From the NCBI GenBank assembly GCA_049684915.1, contig JBAVGO010000036.1, positions 1-24,131 on the forward strand: a DNA stretch of 24,131 nucleotides, in the 5' to 3' direction. Of the stretch, positions 9,220-15,637 are shown piece by piece (position 1 is the stretch's first letter; every line of letters starts with the position of its first letter). The notes beneath the pieces are model-generated. The model had not been told where the DNA came from. It was given only the letters and a program-made list of their open reading frames with translations, and searched no databases. The position numbers were made by a program, and so were the translations under genes. The DNA is from GWB2-37-7 sp049684915. GTDB taxonomy: Bacteria > Bacillota > Clostridia > Lutisporales > Lutisporaceae.

Positions 9220-10560
9220 TTATCTGCAAAAGCAAGATTAAAAATTGACGAATATGAAGCAGAATACTATGAAGCAACAACAGATGAAGGTAGAACAGCT
9301 GCACATACTAAAGCAGATAGTGTTAGAGCTAAAGATAGAGATAGATGGACTAAACCATCTGAATCAATTATACGTGAATGGGACATTGATGGTAAGGCAA
9401 CCAGCACTCAAAAGAAGGTTTCTGATGGATGGCAAATATATTGGAGACAACCTGGAACAAACTATAAAGAGGTTAAGATAACAGATGTGCTTTATACTGT
9501 ATATGCAGGAGCGATATCAGAAAGCACTAGGTATGAAACAAGGCAGACAGCATACACAAATACATGGGAGCAGTTTAAACCCTTTACAGCACAGGAGTGG
9601 TATCAAGAAAATAAGGCATTAATGAAGGAATATAAGATACCAATTTCTCAAGCAAGAACTTTATATGAACCTAAAGAAGCATACTCAACAAAATTAAAAA
9701 CAACATATGGTAATACTACTACAATACCATATTTGTCAGAAAGAACAGGCAACAACATTACAAAGTTGAAGATACTAGAACAGGATTTATATGATTCGTG
9801 TGGTGGTGGAAGTAATCCCAATATACCGAGTGTGCCAGTAAATAATACAGGTAATTTTGATATAATGTCTAGAATATCAAGTATAGCAGGTGACTCTATA
9901 ATGGCATATGTAGGGGCTGCTGCTATAATTGCTGGAGCAGCAGCATTTACGATTGCTACAGGAGGAGCTGGATTGCCAGCACTAATTGCAGCAACAGTGG
10001 CAGCAGGCACAATGGTATCTGGAGCTGGATTAGCTGTAATGGGAGTTAATGAGATTGCATATGGTGCAACAGGTAAGAATGTACTTTTGGATAGTATATT
10101 CAATGGGAATACTGACCTATACAGTAATACACAATTGGCTTTAACAATGGGAACCGTTGGTGGTACGCAATATAGCTCAGCGTATAGCTATCAGGAGACT
10201 GTGTTTAGGAATGGGACTGAGGGAATGCCTAGTAATGCATATAGGTATGTAGGTGAAGGAGAAAAAGCATTTATAGAAAAGAATGGTTATATACCAAACG
10301 TTGATATGAATTTAAAATCGAAAGATATTTTCGTTTCTCCAAACGAATTTACAAGTATATCTGATGCAGAAAGTGCATTGCGGATTGGTATAAAAAATCC
10401 TTTTGGGGCCACACAATCGCCTCTTTATAGGGTGGATTTTAATATGAATTCTGTTAATTATAGGTATGCTGGTAACGTAGAAGGTGGAACAGGAATTGAA
10501 ATGATAACAGAACAAAGAATACCAGTAAATCCAAATAATATTTATCCTTTAGGAGAGTAG
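8782..10560 (+). CDS. Orphan Rhs C-terminal fragment (core, pre-toxin linker, hydrophobic segment, unidentified toxin tip)
   Basis: The 592-residue frame starts at an ATG that is internal to the parent Rhs sequence (SQYYMANDR) and has no ribosome binding site before it. Expression as a free protein is therefore doubtful, and it is best read as a silent donor cassette. Order: Rhs core to DPLGYW (about residues 1-140), a pre-toxin linker shared with the other two tips (about 141-300, with SDGW and FTAQEWYQENK), a long Ala/Gly hydrophobic stretch (about 370-430) that could insert in a membrane or aid translocation, then the tip (about 480-592). The tip has YRYVGEGEKAF, IFVSPNEF and GGTGIEMITE. 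Their order (Arg, then Ser, then Glu) faintly recalls R-S-E ADP-ribosyltransferase toxins, but I cannot confirm this. No internal stop or frameshift is seen. Confidence 0.85.
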   Translation: MANDRVVSKKTFGNHGLVIPGREPSLKTDGGLMYYSYDGMRNVTELTDRHGDSIEKYRYDAFGGLYTGVTAPYNTNGFAGKSYDAKANLIDMNARWYGAQNGRFTTADPYTGDILTPYTQNRYAYVGNNPINRWDPLGYWMAGDEDLSAKARLKIDEYEAEYYEATTDEGRTAAHTKADSVRAKDRDRWTKPSESIIREWDIDGKATSTQKKVSDGWQIYWRQPGTNYKEVKITDVLYTVYAGAISESTRYETRQTAYTNTWEQFKPFTAQEWYQENKALMKEYKIPISQARTLYEPKEAYSTKLKTTYGNTTTIPYLSERTGNNITKLKILEQDLYDSCGGGSNPNIPSVPVNNTGNFDIMSRISSIAGDSIMAYVGAAAIIAGAAAFTIATGGAGLPALIAATVAAGTMVSGAGLAVMGVNEIAYGATGKNVLLDSIFNGNTDLYSNTQLALTMGTVGGTQYSSAYSYQETVFRNGTEGMPSNAYRYVGEGEKAFIEKNGYIPNVDMNLKSKDIFVSPNEFTSISDAESALRIGIKNPFGATQSPLYRVDFNMNSVNYRYAGNVEGGTGIEMITEQRIPVNPNNIYPLGE

Positions 10561-11019
10561 GTGAAAGAAATGAGTTTATTTCCTGATTTGTTTAAAATAA
10601 AAATTGTTGATGTTGATAATAGACCTGTATCAAACATAGCAGTAATGATAAGACTGTTTACAAATCATAAAAATGATTATTACCTTATTCCTAGTATAAG
10701 TAATGAAGAGGGGATTATTGAAGTAGAAAGAGAATGGATGAACAAACAGATTAATGATACCCGAGATTTCTTTATTATGGACTATGTATCAACAATAGAG
10801 GATTGTAAATCGAAGATAGAAATTAAGGTTATGGATAAGAATGAGGTTATTAATGCGATTGAAGGTAGGAAACTTTACAAAGACTTCATGAACATACCCG
10901 AAAAAGATATTGAAAACTTATTAAAATCAATAAATTATAAGTATTTTCCCATTACTAAGCTAGCTGAACTTCAAGTGCAAAAAATAGAAGAGATTGAGTT
11001 ATCAATAAAAGAAATATAA
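10561..11019 (+). CDS. Putative immunity protein of orphan cassette 1
   Basis: This soluble protein of about 150 residues has no signal peptide or membrane segment and directly abuts the toxin stop (TAG 10558-10560, GTG 10561). AGGAG (10551-10555) overlaps the end of the toxin gene and supports the GTG. ATG at 10570, preceded by taggtga, is an alternative that would shorten it by three residues. The tight coupling to the toxin tip implies co-translation and a cognate immunity role, but no family is recognised. The N-terminal half (KIKIVDVDNRPVSNIAVMI, then SNEEGIIEV) looks like a beta-sandwich repeat of the carboxypeptidase-regulatory or prealbumin sort. The C-terminal half is charged and probably helical. 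A cytoplasmic immunity protein suggests a toxin with a cytoplasmic target. Confidence 0.6.
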   Translation: MKEMSLFPDLFKIKIVDVDNRPVSNIAVMIRLFTNHKNDYYLIPSISNEEGIIEVEREWMNKQINDTRDFFIMDYVSTIEDCKSKIEIKVMDKNEVINAIEGRKLYKDFMNIPEKDIENLLKSINYKYFPITKLAELQVQKIEEIELSIKEI

Positions 11020-11022
11020 TAA

Positions 11023-11180
11023 AAGAAATGCATACAATTTCGGTGGATGCGTAAACAGATATGTGCCAGCTACCGAAGTTAACACGAAAAAAGATTTATA
11101 ATATAGCAAAATCAGCAACAGTAGTTAACTATTTTCATTACTGGTTGTGATTCGATAATCATGGGTGGTTATCTAGTTAT
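11023..11180. other. Intergenic stretch with no recognised gene
   Basis: Between the immunity gene and the second hairpin I see no credible coding frame. Short arms ttcggt (11039-11044) and accgaa (11074-11079) could pair weakly, without a T-run. The last bases (atctagttattgaccaagag) match those before the first hairpin (atccagttgctgaccaagag), so the repeated cassette head begins slightly upstream of the hairpin itself. Confidence 0.5.
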
Positions 11181-11190
11181 TGACCAAGAG

Positions 11191-11236
11191 AAACCCTCCT
11201 GCTAATATAGCGTTAATGATATTAGCAGGAGGGTTT
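11191..11236 (+). repeat. Hairpin heading orphan rhs cassette 2
   Basis: This is the second copy of the hairpin at 8605-8650. The left arm aaaccctcctgctaatat (11191-11208) pairs perfectly over 18 bp with 11219-11236. The loop differs (agcgttaatg versus agtgttaatt) while the arms are kept, which suggests that the structure matters or that the duplication is recent. Confidence 0.85.
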
Positions 11237-11259
11237 AGTGTAGCAGGCAAATTATCAAA

Positions 11260-11716
11260 AACCTACTAAAGCTAAAGACTGATACCAAAAACCTACCTGT
11301 ATGATGGCTTTACAAATGCCATAACTAACGAATATACAGGAAACGGTAGCCCACTAAGTCAATACTACATGGCAAATGACAGAGTAATAAGCAAGAACAC
11401 CTTTGGCAATCATGGACTAGTAATACCAGACAGAGAGTCATCACTAAAAACAGATGGTGGACTTATGTACTACAGCTATGACGGTATGAGAAACGTAACA
11501 GAGCTAACAGACCGACATGGAGACAGCATAGAGCAATATCGCTATGATGCAAAGGCAAACCTGATAGATATGAATGCTAGATGGTACGGAGCACAAAACG
11601 GACGTTTCACCACAGCAGACCCATATACTGGAGATATATTGACATCATATACTCAGAACAGATATGTCTATGTTGGGAATAATCCTATAAACAGATGGGA
11701 TCCATTGGGTTATTGG
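11260..11716 (+). repeat. Rhs core repeat, copy 3 (degenerate, orphan cassette 2)
   Basis: This is homologous to 5705-6231 with two lesions. A +1 insertion near 11283-11290 (gataccaaaaacctac against gatactacaacctac in copy 2) breaks the frame before the ATG at 11369. An in-frame 72-base deletion near 11545 joins YRYDA to KANLID and removes the FGGLYTGV to GKSYDA segment. The deletion ends lie in the short direct repeat tatgatgc. Confidence 0.88.
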
Positions 11717-12685
11717 GAGGATAGTGATAGTGGATTATCTTCAGCAACACAAGCTGATATACGATATTTAACAGATTTATACTATGCTACTGAAGATGAA
11801 GATGAGAGAGAAAGTTTGCATGAAGCTGATAATGAAATCAGAAGGCTTGATAGAGATAGATGGACTACTGAGGATGAACGTAAAATTGGTTCATGGAGTG
11901 ATGATATGCCCGATATCGATTATGAAACTCCAATTAAGCTATCAGATGGCTGGAGAACAGATTGGACAAGAATTGATAAATACTATGTGAAATATGAAGT
12001 CACTGCATCATTGCATACCGGATTTGCAGGGGTAATATCAACCACAGTTTCAAATAGGACAGATACGACAACTACAGTTACAAATGGTTTTGATTTTAGA
12101 GCATTTACTCCATCAGAGTGTTATCAAGAGAACAAAGCTGTACTACGACAATATGATATACCTATTCCGCAAGTTAACAGTTATTATGAGCCTAAAGATG
12201 CTTACTCGAAAACTACTTCTAGTTCAAGGTCTATAACTAGTACGAAAAAGATAGTGTCGAGAAATGATAATAACAATTACAAAAACGGTATAATATCGCA
12301 AGGGATAGAAGTAGCTGGGGTGTCTGACAAGATTGTGGGTATTGATAAGGATAAGGGGACGAGTAATGATGTAATAGATATCTCAATGAAACTCGAACTC
12401 GAAGTGTCTAAAACACTTAGCACACCAGATAAAGTACTAATGCTAATGGGTATGAGTGTAGGTGGTTTACTAGCTGATGATTTAAAAGTAATAGGGTTTG
12501 CTGATGACATAGATATTCCATATGCTGATGAAAATGTCATACAAGTTCCTAATATACCTTACCAGGAAGTGACCCGACAAAAGCTCCAGGCGAAGAGTGG
12601 GACTGGAGAGGCAGTGGGACTCCAGCAGACGGAGAGGGAAGTTGGTATAATCCTGAAACCACAGGATCATTACATCCAGACTTAG
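11369..12685 (+). CDS. Orphan Rhs C-terminal fragment, frameshifted before its toxin tip
   Basis: The 438-residue frame starts at the same core-internal ATG as the other orphan, without a ribosome binding site. It has the core (24 residues missing) to DPLGYW, then the shared pre-toxin linker (SDGWRTDW, FTPSECYQENK, YYEPKDAYS), then a region of unknown role. From about 12561 the translated tail (EVTRQKLQAKSGTGEAVGLQ) is nonsense caused by a 1-base loss. The adjacent frame from 12565 restores a recognisable Ntox37-like toxin end. Expected tac-cca-gga reads tac-cag-gaa, consistent with one missing C near 12562. The fragment should be inactive as a toxin and may serve only as a decaying recombination donor. 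Confidence 0.8.
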   Translation: MANDRVISKNTFGNHGLVIPDRESSLKTDGGLMYYSYDGMRNVTELTDRHGDSIEQYRYDAKANLIDMNARWYGAQNGRFTTADPYTGDILTSYTQNRYVYVGNNPINRWDPLGYWEDSDSGLSSATQADIRYLTDLYYATEDEDERESLHEADNEIRRLDRDRWTTEDERKIGSWSDDMPDIDYETPIKLSDGWRTDWTRIDKYYVKYEVTASLHTGFAGVISTTVSNRTDTTTTVTNGFDFRAFTPSECYQENKAVLRQYDIPIPQVNSYYEPKDAYSKTTSSSRSITSTKKIVSRNDNNNYKNGIISQGIEVAGVSDKIVGIDKDKGTSNDVIDISMKLELEVSKTLSTPDKVLMLMGMSVGGLLADDLKVIGFADDIDIPYADENVIQVPNIPYQEVTRQKLQAKSGTGEAVGLQQTEREVGIILKPQDHYIQT

Positions 12686-12780
12686 GACATACTGACCCAA
12701 TTGAACCACATTGGGATTATAAAGCACCAGATGGAAGCAAGTGGAGAGTAAATCCTGATGGAAGTGTAGTACCAAAATAA
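12565..12780 (+). pseudogene. Ntox37-like toxin tip, out of frame with its Rhs fragment
   Basis: The 71 codons and stop in the frame starting at 12565 read GSDPTKAPGEEWDWRG, then GSWYNPETTGSLHPDLGH, then PIGPHWDY-like PIEPHWDYK and a WRVNPDGSVVPK end. From memory of the family this matches polymorphic toxin type 37 (Ntox37, predicted nuclease of toxin systems), with its Trp, His and Pro-rich signature and C-terminal DG.v.PK. There is no start codon or ribosome binding site of its own; it was the end of the upstream Rhs frame before a 1-base deletion. The assignment needs a profile search. Confidence 0.65.
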
Positions 12781-12799
12781 CTATAGGGGATGAATTTAA

Positions 12800-13042
12800 A
12801 TGTCAAATATAAATGACTGGAGATTAACTAATCAGGAAAATTATCTAAAAGGGGTTTCGTTAATTCATACTGTATATAAGAGAAACTCTGTTAATAATCA
12901 CGATCATTGTGAATTTTGCTGGAAAGAGTTTAGCATCAAAGATGATTCTGCTTATTGTACTATAGACAAATATCATTGGATTTGTGAAAAGTGTTTTTCT
13001 GATTTCAAAGAAATTTTTGGATGGATTACAATTCGTGATTAG
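12800..13042 (+). CDS. Small cysteine-rich protein, probable immunity protein for the Ntox37-like tip
   Basis: This 80-residue soluble protein starts at 12800, 19 bases after the toxin stop, with a ribosome binding site tagggga (12782-12788). It begins DWRLTNQENYL and contains HDHCEFCW and WICEKCF, giving two CxxC pairs that could bind zinc, plus a YC between them. I recall this DWRLTNQENYLKG...HDHCEFCW pattern as a family seen beside polymorphic toxins, which fits an immunity role, though the name is not certain. Unlike its toxin it is intact, so it may be kept as an orphan immunity gene that protects against siblings carrying the working toxin. No promoter is clear. Confidence 0.65.
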   Translation: MSNINDWRLTNQENYLKGVSLIHTVYKRNSVNNHDHCEFCWKEFSIKDDSAYCTIDKYHWICEKCFSDFKEIFGWITIRD

Positions 13043-13144
13043 GTTTTCATTAGGAATTAAAAAGGATATGTATCAGAGAAGCACTCAGATAAACTTGATA
13101 ATGTACTAATAGAATAATACCTAAAACAATGCTATGTAAATGTG

Positions 13145-13186
13145 AAAAGGTCAGAGGTATAAGTTTAAAATAACCCCTGACCTTTT
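13145..13186. terminator. Bidirectional hairpin terminator between the rhs locus and the cstA-like gene
   Basis: Arms aaaaggtcagaggt (13145-13158) and acccctgacctttt (13173-13186) pair over 14 positions with one non-Watson-Crick pair. A-runs on one side and T-runs on the other make it usable from both strands. It sits between convergent genes and is best placed as the terminator of the minus-strand transporter gene that stops at 13218. Confidence 0.75.
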
Positions 13187-13217
13187 ATACAGTTTTACGA
13201 GTTCGCTATGCTTGAAT

Positions 13218-14708
13218 TTAGTTATCTAAATTAGTATTTAAAATCGTTTTTTTCCTACTTGATGCTAATTTTATTGTACCCCATGCATAGAATAATACAA
13301 AAGCAGCAGCTAATATATATGAGATAATATAGCTATTTGGGTCAAATCCAAGTCTGCTTTCCAAACCAAAACCTATAGGAGCATGGAAAATATAACTAGA
13401 TATAATGTATGCATAGAACATACCTGGTAACAATGATATCCAGTAGTTCTTCTTGTTAATGTACAAGTAGACTGTTATCATTGCTAAAGCAAATATTGCA
13501 ATCGTTTGATTTGTCCAAGCAAAATATCTCCACAGTACATTAAATCCATTAGGATTTATTTTAGCAAATATTAATATTATAATAGCTGGTATAAATATAC
13601 AAATAGTAATAGCTAATCTCTTTTTCCAATTAGTTTGATCAATATTAAATTGTTCTGCAATCATAAGTCTTAAACTTCTAAATGCAGTATCTCCTGATGT
13701 AATAGGAAGTACTATAACTCCAAGAATTGCAAAGATTGCTCCGATATTACCCAAGAATTCTCTTGAAACAATACCTATCATTAGAGTTGCACCTGTGTTA
13801 AGAGCTTGTCCTTTGCCGAATATTATCATTGCTCCTGCAGCCCATACCATTGCAATAAAGCCTTCTACTAACATCATGTTAAAGAATGTAGTTTTTCCTT
13901 CTTTTTCATGCTTTATAGTTCTAGAAATTAATGTTGCTTGAGTTGAGTGGAAGCCTGACATTATTCCGCAAGCAACAGTTATAAAGAATACAGGCATAAA
14001 TGGAAGCTCGCTAGGATGCTGACCAAAAATATTAGTTGCAAAGGATAAGTTTGTAAGATTTGCTCCGCCATCTAACAATATTCCGCCAAATATTCCAACT
14101 GCTGATAAGATAAGTATTCCACCAAAGAATGGATAAACCTTACCTATAATTGCATCTATTGGGAAGAAGGTTGCTATTAGATAATAAGCAAATATACAAC
14201 CGTATACTATCCATGTTGTTGGATTTGTAGCTAAAGCTTTTTGACCTATTATCTCATTAACAATTAAATCTCCAGGTGTATAAATAAAAACGGCTCCTAC
14301 TAAAATCATTAATATCCAAACGATAACATTGTATACCTTATTAACTCCGCCACCTAAGTATTTTTTTATCAACTTAGGCATTTGAGCTCCACCATTTCTC
14401 ATGGAAATCATTCCGCTGAAATAATCATGCATAGATCCAGCAAGAACACATCCAATAGGTATAGTTATGAATGCAACAGGTCCAAATAAAATACCTTGTA
14501 TAGGTCCTAAAATAGGTCCAGTACCTGCGATATTTAATAAATTAATTAAACTATTTTTCCAGGTCTTCATTACTACGAAGTCTACACCATCAGCTTTGGC
14601 AATTGCTGGTGTAGGTCTATCATCAGGGCCAAAAGTTTTCTGACAAAATTTTCCATACAAGAATCCACCACCAATAAGTATTGCTAGTCCAATTAGAAAG
14701 GTTGTCAT
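13218..14708 (-). CDS. CstA/BtsT-family carbon starvation protein, probable pyruvate or peptide transporter
   Basis: This is a 496-residue, strongly hydrophobic integral membrane protein with many membrane segments. Family signatures are FGPDDRPTPA (about 26-35), NIAGTGPILGPIQG (about 59-72) and HDYFSGMISMRNGG (about 94-107). It is much shorter than the enteric CstA and BtsT proteins of about 700 residues and belongs to the short form found in Firmicutes. In E. coli, relatives import peptides (CstA) or pyruvate by proton symport (BtsT), and BtsT is induced by the LytS/LytTR-type pair BtsS/BtsR. The adjacent LytS and LytTR genes on the same strand make pyruvate the favoured substrate here, by inference. 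The start has a strong ribosome binding site (AGGGGGA on the minus strand, about 14715-14721). The gene is separated from the regulators by a terminator, so it should have its own, probably LytTR-activated, promoter in 14709-14877. Confidence 0.9.
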   Translation of the reverse strand: MTTFLIGLAILIGGGFLYGKFCQKTFGPDDRPTPAIAKADGVDFVVMKTWKNSLINLLNIAGTGPILGPIQGILFGPVAFITIPIGCVLAGSMHDYFSGMISMRNGGAQMPKLIKKYLGGGVNKVYNVIVWILMILVGAVFIYTPGDLIVNEIIGQKALATNPTTWIVYGCIFAYYLIATFFPIDAIIGKVYPFFGGILILSAVGIFGGILLDGGANLTNLSFATNIFGQHPSELPFMPVFFITVACGIMSGFHSTQATLISRTIKHEKEGKTTFFNMMLVEGFIAMVWAAGAMIIFGKGQALNTGATLMIGIVSREFLGNIGAIFAILGVIVLPITSGDTAFRSLRLMIAEQFNIDQTNWKKRLAITICIFIPAIIILIFAKINPNGFNVLWRYFAWTNQTIAIFALAMITVYLYINKKNYWISLLPGMFYAYIISSYIFHAPIGFGLESRLGFDPNSYIISYILAAAFVLFYAWGTIKLASSRKKTILNTNLDN

Positions 14709-14877
14709 GTTAATCCCCCTTTTTGTTATTATTCTGGTAGTTTGTTAAATAAAATAACGTATAATGACTTTTAATAGTTAATATAGTTCTATTCATTCCT
14801 CCTATTAGTTATTTCATTTTAATCATAATTATATAGGATATGTACAAACAAGCACTTATTATCTCATTAAATAACAA

Positions 14878-14910
14878 AATGGGCACATAAAATGCATTTA
14901 TATGCCCATT
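14878..14910 (-). terminator. Hairpin terminator overlapping the stop codon of the LytTR regulator gene
   Basis: Arms aatgggcacataaa (14878-14891) and tttatatgcccatt (14897-14910) pair with one mismatch around a 5-base loop. On the minus strand the stem includes the last codons and stop of the regulator and is followed by ttttgttattt. It should separate transcription of the two-component pair from the downstream transporter gene. Confidence 0.75.
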
Positions 14911-15596
14911 AGTTTTTTAAACAATAATATGTTTTGCCTACTTACCGGAATCTCTTGATTTAATCCCTGCAGCTTAAGCATATATGTATTATTAAACCAA
15001 GGGATGATTTCAGTAATTTTATCAGTATTTACGATGTAAGAACGGTGGCATCTAAAAAAAATATTTTGAGGAAGCTTCTTATAAAAATTTGAAATGCTTG
15101 TGGTAACTATAAATTTATCATCTTTAGTATAAACATGTACCTCATGCTCACGAGCTTCACAATAATATATGTCATTCATATTTAATACAAACATCTTATC
15201 GCTTTTCCACAAAGGAATTTTACTGTTACACTTGGTCGTTGTACAATTTTCAAGTCTTTTCAACGTGTCTGTTATTCTACTTTCTGAGAAGGGCTTTAAA
15301 AGGTAGTCAAAAGCAGCAACCTCAAAGGCTTCAATGGCATGTTCACTATAAGCAGTGATAAATACGAGAATGGGTTTAATTGCTAAGGTGTTTATCACTC
15401 TGCTGAAGGTTAACCCATCTAATTTTGGCATGTTTATATCGAGGAAAACCACATCTATAGGGTGCTTCTGTACATAATCAAGAGCTTTTAAACTATCATC
15501 AAATAGCTCCAGTATCTTAATTGAACTGAAGTTAGAGATATAATAACTTAACTCCTCAATTGATGGGAATTCATCATCAACAATGATACAATTCAT
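14898..15596 (-). CDS. LytTR-family response regulator (LytR/BtsR type)
   Basis: This 232-residue regulator has an N-terminal receiver domain (about 1-118) with acidic pocket residues VDDE near residue 7, the phospho-acceptor Asp53 in VVFLDINMP, and the KP pair in LLKPFSES. It has a C-terminal LytTR DNA-binding domain (about 130-232; YYCEAREHEVHVYT and FFRCHRSYIVN are typical). LytTR regulators bind paired direct repeats upstream of target promoters. The kinase gene ends 41 bases upstream on the same strand, so the two form one operon. The likely target is the transporter gene immediately downstream. Family assignment is very secure; equivalence to BtsR rather than LytR is inferred from context. 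Confidence 0.93.
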   Translation of the reverse strand: MNCIIVDDEFPSIEELSYYISNFSSIKILELFDDSLKALDYVQKHPIDVVFLDINMPKLDGLTFSRVINTLAIKPILVFITAYSEHAIEAFEVAAFDYLLKPFSESRITDTLKRLENCTTTKCNSKIPLWKSDKMFVLNMNDIYYCEAREHEVHVYTKDDKFIVTTSISNFYKKLPQNIFFRCHRSYIVNTDKITEIIPWFNNTYMLKLQGLNQEIPVSRQNILLFKKLMGI

Positions 15597-15637
15597 TGAT
15601 TCACCTCTATTTCTATATAAATAAGCTATATAGTGTT

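Noticed and set aside
9648..10103. Minus-strand frame of 151 codons opposite the orphan 1 hydrophobic segment
   Set aside because: It mirrors an Ala/Gly-rich coding stretch and has no ribosome binding site or recognisable motif.
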